The notes beneath the pieces were generated by a model. It was not told where the DNA came from and ran no database searches. It saw nothing but the letters and a program-made list of their open reading frames with translations. From assembly GCF_001017125.1 (NCBI RefSeq), contig NZ_JXOJ01000003.1, positions 1 through 64,000 on the forward strand: a DNA stretch of 64,000 bases, written 5' to 3'. Source of the DNA: Methanoculleus sediminis (lineage in GTDB: Archaea; Halobacteriota; Methanomicrobia; Methanomicrobiales; Methanoculleaceae). Both the position numbers and the translations under genes were made by a program. Every line of letters begins with the position of its first letter. The stretch's first letter is position 1. Shown here piece by piece: positions 33,284-41,882 of the stretch.

Positions 33284-34471
33284 ATGTTGCCTGTAGGTAG
33301 TCCCGCAACGGGAGACGACTTCATCGACCGCGAGCGCGAGACCGCGTTCATCCTGGACACGATTGAGAAAGACCACGTCATGCTCGTCGCTCCCCGGCGG
33401 TTCGGCAAGACCTCGATCATGCGTAAGATCGAAAGAGACCTCGAAAGCAGACATAAGCCGTGCGTCTTCCTCGAGGTCGAGAGCGTCAACTCGCCGGGGG
33501 AGTTCATCACCGATCTCGTTACGGCGCTCGTCGAGTGCGGGGAAGCAGGGCACAAGACCCGGATCTTCTCGGCGCTCGAGAAGGCGTTCGCCCGGCTGCA
33601 GGAGAACATCGACGAGATCGAGACCCCGGTCTTCAGGGCAAAACTCCGCAGCCGTCTCCGGGCGGAGTTCTCGGACGACTGGCACGAGAAGGCGAAGAGG
33701 CTGGATGCGATCTTTGCAGGGATCGACCGCCCGGTCTGCATCATCCTGGACGAGTTCCCGGTTGCCATACAGAACATGGAGGCCGACGACGCGAGAACGT
33801 TCCTGCACTGGTTCCGGCGGCTGCGGCAGGACTCCCCCGGGGTGAGGTTCATCGTCGGGGGCTCGGTCAGCATCGATCACGTCGTCTACGATGTCGGCGG
33901 AACCCCGGTCATCAACGACTTCCGGAGGGTCGGCATCGGCGGGTTCGAAGAGGGCGTCGCCCTGTCCGTCGTCGAACGCGTTTTTCAGGATGAAGGGTGG
34001 TCGTATTCCCCGGAGACCGGGCGGGCCGTCCTCGACTGCGTGGGCGACCCCTGCATCCCCTACTTCCTCATGATCGTCCTCTCCGGCCTGAAGGAGGAGA
34101 TCGAGATCTCCGGCGGCGCTCCCTCCCCGGCGCTGGTCGATCGGGTCTACAACAAACGAATCCTCGGCAGCGAGGGGCGCCATTACTTCGAGCACTACTC
34201 GCGCCGTCTCCGGATCACCTACTCCGATGCGGAAGCGAAAGCCGCACGGGCCATCCTGGGCAGGGTGAGCGCCGCAGAATCCCTGTCCGTGGGCATCGCC
34301 TACGAGATCTTCAGGCGGAGCACCGCATCGGAGAGCGAAGATGCTTTTTTAGCGCTGCTCGCGCAGTTGAACCACGATTTTTACGTCGCCATGGATACCC
34401 CCGGCGAGTTGCGGTTCTACTCGAAGATGCTCCGGGACTGGTGGAGGATCTACCATGCCGGCACCGGGTAG
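33284..34471 (+). CDS. archaeal AAA-type ATPase, first of an overlapping pair
   Basis: The 395-residue cytoplasmic NTPase is of the archaeal ATPase/STAND-like type. Walker A is APRRFGKTS (residues 36-44) and Walker B is CIILDEFP (about 150-157), followed by FIVGGSVSID as sensor. The rest is helical with a C-terminal winged-helix-like end (AFLALLAQLNHDFYVAMDT). There is no membrane helix. Family members vary from regulators to defence ATPases and none has a firm biochemical role. Its stop lies 17 bp inside the next NTPase gene, so the two are translationally coupled and likely form one complex or an effector-sensor pair. Confidence 0.8.
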   Translation: MLPVGSPATGDDFIDRERETAFILDTIEKDHVMLVAPRRFGKTSIMRKIERDLESRHKPCVFLEVESVNSPGEFITDLVTALVECGEAGHKTRIFSALEKAFARLQENIDEIETPVFRAKLRSRLRAEFSDDWHEKAKRLDAIFAGIDRPVCIILDEFPVAIQNMEADDARTFLHWFRRLRQDSPGVRFIVGGSVSIDHVVYDVGGTPVINDFRRVGIGGFEEGVALSVVERVFQDEGWSYSPETGRAVLDCVGDPCIPYFLMIVLSGLKEEIEISGGAPSPALVDRVYNKRILGSEGRHYFEHYSRRLRITYSDAEAKAARAILGRVSAAESLSVGIAYEIFRRSTASESEDAFLALLAQLNHDFYVAMDTPGELRFYSKMLRDWWRIYHAGTG

Positions 34472-36008
34472 TGCGGCCGCCTGCCGCTACTTCCCCGGGG
34501 CGCTGGACAACGAGACGCTCCGGCACCTCCTCGTCGGCCGGGAAGACCTCCTCGGGGAGATGCTGGAAGAACTGGACCGGGCGTCCCGGAGCGGAACGCC
34601 GCGGTTCTTCCTCCTGACCGGCTCCCGCGGCGCCGGGAAATCCCACCTGATGAGCCTGCTCTACTGCAGGGTTCGCGACGAGCTCTGTGGGCGGATAACC
34701 CCCGTGAAACTCGCGGAGGAGGAGTACTCGATATTCAGGGCGTCCGACTTCTTTCTCCGGGTGCTCGAGGAGATGGGAATCGATACTTCGGAGATCGTCG
34801 CGCTCGGCGACGACCCCCTGGTCCGCGACGCCGCGGTCGACACCCTCGCCGAAGCGGCCGCCGGAAGACGGATCGCGATATTCGCCGACAACGTCCACGA
34901 AATCTTCACCCAGATGGACAGAAGCGAGATCCGGGCGCTGCGGTCGGTATTCCAGCGGACGGATCTCTTCTCGGTGGTCGCGTCGGCACCGTCGCTCTTC
35001 CCCGGGATTGCAGATCACGACGAGCCGTTCTACAACTTCTTCCGGGTCTTTCGCCTCCGGGAACTCGAACCTGCCGAAGCGAAGGAACTCATGAAGAGGG
35101 TCGCACGGCTGGACGGCAACACCGCTTTCATCGAGAACTTCCCCGATTACGAGCCCGGCATCGAGGGGCTGCTGCACCTCGCCGGCGGCAGCCCGCGGCT
35201 GGCCGTCCAGGCGTACGAGACCGTCTCCCGATGCGGGACCGATGATATGGCGGCAGTCTTCTTCAGGATGATGGACGAGCAGACGCCCTACTACCGGGAA
35301 GTGTTCGGGAGGCTTCCCGGGCAGCGGAGGATCATCTTCGATACCGTCCTCGGTGCGGATACCCCCCTTACGCCGAAGGATATCGCGGAGCGTGCCCGGC
35401 TGAATCCGGCGACGGTGACCGCGCAGCTCCGGAGGCTGGAGGCGGACGGCTACGTCGTCTCCCGCCCGATGAGGAAGCGGACGTCGTACGAGGTCCGGGA
35501 CCGCCTCTTCTGGCTGTGGCGGGCGATGCGAAGACCGGCCGGCCGGGACCGTGTCGGCGCTCTTATCGAGTTCCTGGAGGCCTGGCACGAGCGGGAGCCT
35601 TCGTATGCCGCCGGGACGCGGGCGCAAATGGCGCGGCTCTCGCTCGATCGCGCACGGGAGGAACTCCTGGACGGGAACGAGGCGAACGGCCTCTCCCTGA
35701 TAGGTGAGGCATACGGGCACGCGGAAGGCCTGGACCCGGGCACGGTGCGGCGGATCACGGCGGATTTCCTGAAAGGGATCGTCGGTGAGGGGCGGGTCCC
35801 CGTGATCAAAAGCGCCGTTCGCGGGATCGTCGCGTCCGGGGGCGCCGGGTTCGAGCGGTTCTTGAAACCGGTCGCGGACGCCGTGGCAATCGTCGAAGCG
35901 AACGACACGCGGCTGTACTACACGAGACTGCAGCCGGAAGAGAGGTCGGTCGTCGCCGGAATTGTTCAAAAAATTACGAAGTGCGGTGAATTGTTACCCG
36001 GACTCTGA
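34455..36008 (+). CDS. AAA ATPase with winged-helix C-terminal part, second of the pair
   Basis: The 517-residue protein has Walker A TGSRGAGKS (about residues 55-63) and a Walker B-like RIAIFADNVHEIF (about 138-150), where Asn replaces the usual catalytic Glu directly after Asp. VVASAPSLFPG is a sensor strand. A winged helix (about 305-345, LTPKDIAERARLNPATVTAQ and RRLEADGYVVSR) is followed by about 170 helical residues resembling TPR-like repeats. Such proteins often recognise a target through the helical end. The overlap with the upstream ATPase and a single regulated promoter indicate joint function. Confidence 0.8.
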   Translation: MPAPGSAAACRYFPGALDNETLRHLLVGREDLLGEMLEELDRASRSGTPRFFLLTGSRGAGKSHLMSLLYCRVRDELCGRITPVKLAEEEYSIFRASDFFLRVLEEMGIDTSEIVALGDDPLVRDAAVDTLAEAAAGRRIAIFADNVHEIFTQMDRSEIRALRSVFQRTDLFSVVASAPSLFPGIADHDEPFYNFFRVFRLRELEPAEAKELMKRVARLDGNTAFIENFPDYEPGIEGLLHLAGGSPRLAVQAYETVSRCGTDDMAAVFFRMMDEQTPYYREVFGRLPGQRRIIFDTVLGADTPLTPKDIAERARLNPATVTAQLRRLEADGYVVSRPMRKRTSYEVRDRLFWLWRAMRRPAGRDRVGALIEFLEAWHEREPSYAAGTRAQMARLSLDRAREELLDGNEANGLSLIGEAYGHAEGLDPGTVRRITADFLKGIVGEGRVPVIKSAVRGIVASGGAGFERFLKPVADAVAIVEANDTRLYYTRLQPEERSVVAGIVQKITKCGELLPGL

Positions 36009-36081
36009 TAATTTGATTCCGGGATGGCTCACCAATACCCTGATGAGGCATTCGCACCCATGCTCTCCAGGAAGTGCCGGG

Positions 36082-36825
36082 ATGGATCTTGCGACGTTCT
36101 TTGGAGATGAGGGAATCGACGTCTTCTCCTGGGTTGCCGTCGAGGATATCCCCGATGCCGACAGGGCATCGGTGCTGGAGTTCTTCCCGCCCGCCCGGTC
36201 CGTGATCGTCTTCGGGAAAGAAGTCCCGGTCCCGGTGTACCGGATGCCGCAAAAGGAGAAGACCCGGGAGATGCTCCGGATTGCAGAGAGCCTGGACGAC
36301 GCTGCCGGACGGCTCGCCGGCCGCCTGGATGCGGAGCAGATCCCGGCCCGCCCCGTCCCGCTCTACCTGCCTGTCCGGGTTGTCGACGGGAGGGTGCAGG
36401 GGGTCGTCCGGCTGAAGCATATTGCAGCGGCCGGGGGGCTCGGGGAGATTGGGAAGAATACCGTTCTCCTCACGCCCCGCTTCGGCCCGCGGCTGCTCCT
36501 CGCCGGTGTTGTGGCCGGCTCCCCGGTTCAGGAACCCGGGTACAGAAATAGCGGTGCGCCGCTCTGCACCGGGTGCGGAGCCTGCATCCGGGCATGCCCG
36601 GAAGGGGCGATCGGCCCGGACGGCGTCGATGCGTTCCGGTGCCGGACCGTGCGTGCATGGGTGCCGCCCCCGGTCGTCCCGGCCGTGAAGTGGCTGCTCC
36701 GGCGGCAGTTCCTGATCAGGAGTGTTGCCCCGCTTGCGCCGCTCGTCGCCCGGACGGCAACGATCCGGTGCAGCCTCTGCGTCACCGGGTGCCCGAAATT
36801 TCCCGGGGTTGAGGGGAAGGGATAA
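36082..36825 (+). CDS. Fe-S protein of the epoxyqueuosine reductase (QueG)-like family
   Basis: The 247-residue protein has an N-terminal domain (MDLATFFGDEGIDVFSWVAV, then RSVIVFGKEVPVP) like the B12-binding part of QueG-type proteins, and a C-terminal ferredoxin with two sites: CTGCGACIRACPEGAI (about 165-180) and CSLCVTGCP near the end. It lacks the QueG C-terminal HEAT region and is short, so it is more likely a methanogen-specific reductase relative than true QueG. The start at 36082 has AGGAAGTG upstream and lets the domain begin normally; the longer frame overlaps the ATPase gene. Redox partner and substrate are unknown. Confidence 0.8.
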   Translation: MDLATFFGDEGIDVFSWVAVEDIPDADRASVLEFFPPARSVIVFGKEVPVPVYRMPQKEKTREMLRIAESLDDAAGRLAGRLDAEQIPARPVPLYLPVRVVDGRVQGVVRLKHIAAAGGLGEIGKNTVLLTPRFGPRLLLAGVVAGSPVQEPGYRNSGAPLCTGCGACIRACPEGAIGPDGVDAFRCRTVRAWVPPPVVPAVKWLLRRQFLIRSVAPLAPLVARTATIRCSLCVTGCPKFPGVEGKG

Positions 36826-36979
36826 GGGTCCGATTGTTCCCCGGGTTGCGATGGACCGTGAGATCCGCTCCCCCGGTTGCGGCCGGACCGTATGGTTCGT
36901 GCACCCGGAACGGTTATCCGGTTTGCCACCCGTTCGCATCCTGCGGAACCGGTTAAATCGTTCCCGATCAATATAACAT

Positions 36980-37567
36980 ATGGATATCTTCGACTCGGTC
37001 TACCACGGCACGCCACCCTGGGAGATCGGCCGGCCCCAGAAGGCGTTCGTCGAGCTCGCCCGGGCGGGAGAGGTTGCCGGCTCCGTCCTGGACGTGGGAT
37101 GCGGAACGGGGGACCATGTCCTCTTTTTTGCAGAGGAAGGGCATGAGGTGCTCGGGATCGACACCGCCGCTCTTGCGATCAGGAAGGCAGAGGAGAAGGC
37201 GGCCGGAAGGGGACTCCCGGCGCGTTTTCTCGTCCATGACGCACTGGACCTCTCCGGGCTCGACAGGAAGTTCGACACCGTCATCGACTCCGGGTTTTTT
37301 CATACCCTCTCCGACGAAGACCGGCCGGTCTTCGTGGAGAACCTCGCGGCCGTTCTCGCGCCCGGCGGGCGATACTTCATGCTCTGCTTCAGCGACCGGA
37401 ACCCCGGCGAATACCCTCTGCCGAGGAGGATCGCGAAGGGAGAGTTGCGGGATGCTTTCCGGGACGGGTGGCGGATCAACTCCATCCGGCCGGCGGTCTT
37501 CGAGAACAGTATCCAGGCCGAAGGACACCATGCCTGGCTCGCGTCGATGACCCGGTCCGGGGAATGA
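36980..37567 (+). CDS. class I SAM-dependent methyltransferase
   Basis: The 195-residue cytoplasmic enzyme has motif I VLDVGCGTGDHVLFF (about residues 36-50), the acidic end of strand 2 in VLGIDTAALAI, motif II FLVHDALDLSG and FDTVIDSGFFHTLSD. It resembles small thiopurine/tellurite-type methyltransferases (opening MDIFDSVYHGTPPWEIGRPQ), which act on small molecules. The substrate cannot be deduced. An AT-rich stretch AATATAAC just before the ATG could be the promoter, or belong to a leaderless transcript. Confidence 0.85.
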   Translation: MDIFDSVYHGTPPWEIGRPQKAFVELARAGEVAGSVLDVGCGTGDHVLFFAEEGHEVLGIDTAALAIRKAEEKAAGRGLPARFLVHDALDLSGLDRKFDTVIDSGFFHTLSDEDRPVFVENLAAVLAPGGRYFMLCFSDRNPGEYPLPRRIAKGELRDAFRDGWRINSIRPAVFENSIQAEGHHAWLASMTRSGE

Positions 37568-37627
37568 CGTGAGCGGCTGCCCCGGAACGATTATCCCGCA
37601 AGAAGCGCTATCTCTCTCGCGAGGATC

Positions 37628-38107
37628 ATGGAAGATATTCCGCTCCGGAGGTTCTGCCCCGGAGATCTGGAGGGCGTGAGCAGGCTCGTCGTCGAGACGA
37701 TAGAGGTTTCGTACGCGGAAAGCTACCCGCGGGAGGCAATCGATTTCTTCCTTGCATATCACACGAAGGAGGAAATCCTCGAGGATGCAACCCGGGGCTG
37801 CACCTTCGTCATCGAGCCCGGCGGCCGGATCGCCGGCACCGGAACCCTGCTCGGCACGACGATCAAACGGGTCTTCGTGCACCCTTCCCGCCAGCGCAGG
37901 GGATACGGCGCCCTCCTGATGCATGCCCTGGAGAGCGAGGCGATCCGCCGCGGCATCGGGAGAGTCGATCTCTCCGCTTCGCTGCCGTCGAAACGGTTCT
38001 ATGACCTGCTCGGGTACGCGACGGAATGCGAGGATTACATCCCCGTCCGAAACGGGAAAAGGCTGGACTACTACACGATGGTGAAGGCCCTGGGCGAAGG
38101 CCGGTAG
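37628..38107 (+). CDS. GNAT-family N-acetyltransferase
   Basis: The 159-residue acetyl-CoA-dependent acetyltransferase has the core motif A IKRVFVHPSRQRRGYGALL (about residues 78-96), with the RRGYG acetyl-CoA pyrophosphate loop, and motif B SLPSKRFYDLLGYATECE. The N-terminal helices vary as usual in this family. Neither protein nor small-molecule substrate can be assigned. A purine-rich GCGAGGATC precedes the ATG. Confidence 0.88.
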   Translation: MEDIPLRRFCPGDLEGVSRLVVETIEVSYAESYPREAIDFFLAYHTKEEILEDATRGCTFVIEPGGRIAGTGTLLGTTIKRVFVHPSRQRRGYGALLMHALESEAIRRGIGRVDLSASLPSKRFYDLLGYATECEDYIPVRNGKRLDYYTMVKALGEGR

Positions 38108-38121
38108 GCCGCCCCTTCACG

Positions 38122-38424
38122 TTATCGGTCGCCCGGCGGTTGTGCATCGCCTGTTTTATTCCGGGTAAGGTGCCTGCCGATATGCCGGAAGAACTTCCAG
38201 TGCAGGAGCAGGTGGACGATTACCAGGGCGGCAAACACGAGGCTTGAGTTGTCGTGCATGGCAACCCACTGGTTGCGGGGGATGTCGAGGAACAAGTCCC
38301 ACCCGCTGCCGGGTCCTCCTCCGGAAGGCAGGACAAGATAGAGCACGAGTCCCGAGATGACCGAGGGAATGAACGTGATCAGGCATCCGATGTCGACGAG
38401 CGCGTTGATGGCGATCTTTTTCAT
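38122..38424 (-). CDS. small membrane protein, DUF4405-like
   Basis: The protein is about 100 residues from the preferred start (MKKIAINALVDIG). Two hydrophobic helices, CLITFIPSVISGLVLYLVLP and SSLVFAALVIVHLLLHWKFF, carry His residues (MHD, VHLLLHW) that look like heme b or quinone-site ligands, as in DUF4405 and related cytochrome-b-type proteins. The longer frame adds 13 residues. It converges on the GNAT gene. The heme assignment is inference. Confidence 0.65.
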   Translation of the reverse strand: MKKIAINALVDIGCLITFIPSVISGLVLYLVLPSGGGPGSGWDLFLDIPRNQWVAMHDNSSLVFAALVIVHLLLHWKFFRHIGRHLTRNKTGDAQPPGDR

Positions 38425-38737
38425 GGCCATCCCTGTCATTTTCAGGATATATATCCCGCGCACCCCGATGGTACTGCGTCGGCGTTCCGCTGCCTGACCG
38501 GGCAGGGCGCCGGGCTTTCCGGGTTACGCTGCAGAAGACCCGGAGCACCCGGGTGCGGCAGACCGCCCCGGACGTGCCGGATTCGCCGGCGGTTCCCGGG
38601 AGACGGCCCGGCAGTACGCCATTGAACGGTATTCGTCAGGATCCCGCCGTATTCGTCGCCGGAAACGAATAAAAAACCATATCTGAACTATCGGCAAAGT
38701 ACGATCAATCGCCGATCGCAGGCGCCCGGACACTGCC

Positions 38738-40921
38738 ATGAATCCACGATCCCCGTTCCCAGGCCCCGGCCCCGTTCTGACTTTTGCGCTCCTCTGTATC
38801 GGTATCCTCGCAATCTGCTCCGCCGGATGCATCGCGGCGGCCGATCCCGGCCCCGTCCGTATCGGCGTCCTGCTGCCTGCAAGCGGCCCGTCTGCCGTGC
38901 ATTCCGTGGAGGGACTCGAGTGGGCGGCGGATGCGATGACCCGGCAGGGCGGCCGCACGATCGAGCTCGTCTACCGGGACACGAGCACCGGCAACATCTC
39001 TGCATACGCGGAGGAACTCGCCGGACGCGCCGATATCGACATCATCATCGGCCCCGCAACGAGCGCGGAACTCGCACGGGTCGCTCCCGTCGTCACCGGA
39101 CGGGGCAAGCTCCTCATCTCCCCGAGCGTCACGACGGGACTCGTCACGGCCGAGTTCAAAGAGAACGACCTCTTCTGGAGAACCTGCCCCGCCGACGGCC
39201 GGCAGGTGGAGGCAGTCTTCCGGCTCCTCCGCGAAGACGGCGTCGAAACCGTCTCGCTCGTCACGGCGAACACACCCTACGGGGAGACGTTTGCACGGCT
39301 TGCCCCGGCGGCGGCCGCGATGAACGGGATCCGGATCGCCGGAGCGGTATCCGTGGGGGCATCGGAGAACTTCACAGTGATTGCCGAACGGATCGGCGAA
39401 GAAGAGACCGGGACGGTCGTCGCTGCCGTGAGCCCGGAGGAGGCGGCAGGCCTTGCCGATGCTCTCGCCGCGGCGGGCTCGACCGCCGGCCTCTTCCTGA
39501 CCGATGCCGGCCGCTCGCCCTACCTGCTCGCGAACCTGGGCGAACGGGCGGACGGCATCCGGGGGACGTCGCTCTCCCCCGACCCCTCGACCGGCTACGC
39601 CGTCGCCTACGAGGAGATCTTCGGCGAAGCGCCGCCGCCGTTTGCCGCACAGACCTACGACGCCCTCCTCCTCGCCGTCTACACCGCGGCACGGCAGGAG
39701 GCGGCCCCGACGGAGCCGCTCGCCGAATCCCTCCGGTGGGTCGTCTCCGGCGACGGCACCGCCAAAGGCTGGGACCCCCAGGAGGCGGGCGAAGCCGCGT
39801 CGATGATCCGGGCGGGCAAGCACCCGGCCATCACCGGCGCCTCGGGCCCCCTCCGGTTCTCAGAAACCCCCTCGGCAGGCCCGATCGTCGGCTACTACGC
39901 CCGCTGGACGGTCGAAGGCGGAGCGTTCTCGGAGGGCACCCCGGTGCCTTCCGCGGACGTGTCGGCGGCCCTGCCCGGCCTCTCCTGCGACCCGGCCGCA
40001 GGCACCGGCGATGAGCCGGTGATCTGGATGGCCTACCCGCTGGCGAAGGGCGACCGGTCGTTCGCCGACTCCGCGTACCGCGGCCTCTTCCGGGCGCAGG
40101 AGTCGTTCGATTTCACCAAACGGGAGTTCTCCTACGACGATCTCGCCCTCCTCGACGCCGTCTTCTCGGAACGAAACTTCACCGAGAAGCCCGGCCTCGT
40201 GATCACCGAGGGGTTCCAGTTCACCGACGCCTCCCGGGCGTGGGCGGAGAAGAACCCCGACATCCGGTTCTTCACCCTCGAGCAGGCGGACTTCGGTCTT
40301 GCGAACGCCTGCGACGTCGTGATGGTTCCCTACGGGGCGTCCTACCTCGCGGGCGTGATGGCGGCGGATATGACCGAAACCGGGCGGATCGGAGCGGTTG
40401 CCGGTGCGCCGGTTGCGGTCATCGATCCGTTCGTCGAAGGGTTCCGGGCGGGGGCGAAAGCCCGTGATCCCTCCGTGACCGTCACGGTGGCGTATGTCGG
40501 CGAGAGTTTCGAGGGATTCGGGATGCCGGAGCGTGCGGGTGACCTCGCCCGGGAACTCCGTGCGGATGATGTCGACGTCATCCTGATGATCGCGGGCTCC
40601 GGAAACACCGGGATCGTGGATGCCGCCCGGGAGACCGGTGACGTCTACCTCATCGGCGAGGACACCGACCAGTCCTACCTCGCCCCGAACCTCGTCGCCG
40701 CGTCGGTGGTAAAGAAGATCGACGCGATCGTCCACCACGCGGTGGAGAACGAGATCGACGGCACGTTCACGCCGGGACAGGAGGTCTGGACGCTTGAGAA
40801 CGGCGGCACCGGGCTGTTCGTCTCGCCGGGATTCGATGAGAAGTATGCGAGGATCCCCGTCGAGTGGCGGGAGAGGGCGATCGCCGCGGAGAACGACTAC
40901 CTGAAGACGGCGGTGCTCTGA
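38738..40921 (+). CDS. two-domain extracytoplasmic solute-binding protein (Peripla_BP_6 plus BMP/PnrA-type)
   Basis: The 727-residue exported protein has a lipobox-like signal sequence (helix LTFALLCIGILAICSAGC, with Cys28 as possible lipid anchor). Residues about 40-400 are a branched-chain amino acid-type binding domain (VRIGVLLPASGPSAVHSVEG, VSLVTANTPYGETFARL). Residues about 425-720 are a BMP/PnrA purine-nucleoside-type domain (VDPFVEGFRAG-like segment, AYVGESFEGFG, VILMIAGSGNTGIVDAARE, YLIGEDTDQSYLAPN). Each is normally a separate protein. No ABC transporter permease or ATPase gene is next to it, so it may be a sensor or use a distant transporter. Confidence 0.8.
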   Translation: MNPRSPFPGPGPVLTFALLCIGILAICSAGCIAAADPGPVRIGVLLPASGPSAVHSVEGLEWAADAMTRQGGRTIELVYRDTSTGNISAYAEELAGRADIDIIIGPATSAELARVAPVVTGRGKLLISPSVTTGLVTAEFKENDLFWRTCPADGRQVEAVFRLLREDGVETVSLVTANTPYGETFARLAPAAAAMNGIRIAGAVSVGASENFTVIAERIGEEETGTVVAAVSPEEAAGLADALAAAGSTAGLFLTDAGRSPYLLANLGERADGIRGTSLSPDPSTGYAVAYEEIFGEAPPPFAAQTYDALLLAVYTAARQEAAPTEPLAESLRWVVSGDGTAKGWDPQEAGEAASMIRAGKHPAITGASGPLRFSETPSAGPIVGYYARWTVEGGAFSEGTPVPSADVSAALPGLSCDPAAGTGDEPVIWMAYPLAKGDRSFADSAYRGLFRAQESFDFTKREFSYDDLALLDAVFSERNFTEKPGLVITEGFQFTDASRAWAEKNPDIRFFTLEQADFGLANACDVVMVPYGASYLAGVMAADMTETGRIGAVAGAPVAVIDPFVEGFRAGAKARDPSVTVTVAYVGESFEGFGMPERAGDLARELRADDVDVILMIAGSGNTGIVDAARETGDVYLIGEDTDQSYLAPNLVAASVVKKIDAIVHHAVENEIDGTFTPGQEVWTLENGGTGLFVSPGFDEKYARIPVEWRERAIAAENDYLKTAVL

Positions 40922-41020
40922 TCGGGCTGGGGAAACGCCGCGCACCCGGCCGCGGATCGGATGGACTGATATGTTCATAGGTCGATATCTCCAGGCTGCA
41001 CCGCGCGTGCACGGGACGGC

Positions 41021-41407
41021 GTGATCAAAACGACCTGGCAGGACTTTGCAATAACCGGCATCACGATACTCTTTGCGGTCATGCTCCTGCCGCAGCTCCG
41101 CGACGTGCTGTCGCGCGGCGCTGTGCTGAACTTCTTCTCGGCGCTCTTCACGAGCATCCTCGGCTACAGCATGGCGCTGGTCTTCGCCACCCTCGGGCTC
41201 TGGATCTCGATGGTCGGCCAGGGGCTCGTTGCAACCGTATGGATGCTGCTCGCGTGCTTTTCGCTCCGGAACGTGCGTAACCGCATGTTCCCCGAACAGT
41301 CGCTCGCATCCGTTGCCCTGGATTTCTTCACGGTCTGGGTGCGGGGCGTCGCCTTCATCGTTTCGGGAAGCGTGAAGGATATCTTCTCGCGGATCAGCCG
41401 GGAATGA
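41021..41407 (+). CDS. small membrane protein of unknown function
   Basis: This 128-residue protein is read from GTG 41021. Hydrophobic segments are FAITGITILFAVMLLPQLRD, FFSALFTSILGYSMALVFAT and the following LGLWISMVGQGLVATVWMLL, plus a C-terminal amphipathic end with VRGVAFIVSGSVKDIF. There are no recognised motifs. It lies downstream of the binding-protein gene on the same strand, with about 100 bp between. Confidence 0.65.
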   Translation: MIKTTWQDFAITGITILFAVMLLPQLRDVLSRGAVLNFFSALFTSILGYSMALVFATLGLWISMVGQGLVATVWMLLACFSLRNVRNRMFPEQSLASVALDFFTVWVRGVAFIVSGSVKDIFSRISRE

Positions 41408-41490
41408 CCGGTTCCGGCCCGCAATCCTGCCGGTGAAGCAGGCTGCCGTCGTTCCGGAAAGGATAACTCCTCGTGCGGTGAGGGCGTAGT

Positions 41491-41802
41491 ATGGAGCGCA
41501 CCACTTCCGGGGCAGGCCGGTGCACGGCAGGATCGCCGGAGCAGAGGGCAGGAACGGATCGAATGGCTCTCCTCGAGGAGATCGCCGCGTTCGTCCGTGA
41601 ACATGGGGAGATCCTTGCCCGATACCATCTCTATTCGATGGACGACCTCAAGCGCATCGAGCAGGAGTGCTGGAGGCTGCACGACGAGGCGTGCAGGAGG
41701 GGTGCCTGCGGGAGCGCCGGGGGACTCGTCGAACTGGAGTACCTCATCGGCCGGGCGAAGGAGATGAAGGCGAAGAGGATGGAGGAGGAGAGGGGCCCTT
41801 GA
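41491..41802 (+). CDS. small hypothetical helical protein
   Basis: The protein has up to 103 residues. From Met25 on it is convincingly protein-like and helical (MALLEEIAAFVREHGEILAR, then DDLKRIEQECWRLHDEACRR), with a Cys-x5-Cys pair. The GGTGAGGGCGTAGT leader favours the first ATG, while protein character favours ATG 41563. No family is recognised. Confidence 0.55.
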   Translation: MERTTSGAGRCTAGSPEQRAGTDRMALLEEIAAFVREHGEILARYHLYSMDDLKRIEQECWRLHDEACRRGACGSAGGLVELEYLIGRAKEMKAKRMEEERGP

Positions 41803-41882
41803 TCGGGGGTCACGGGATCTGCGCCCGCGGGCTATGCAGCCCCTGGCGGGGCCGGGCGGATATATGGCCGCCCACACCCTTC

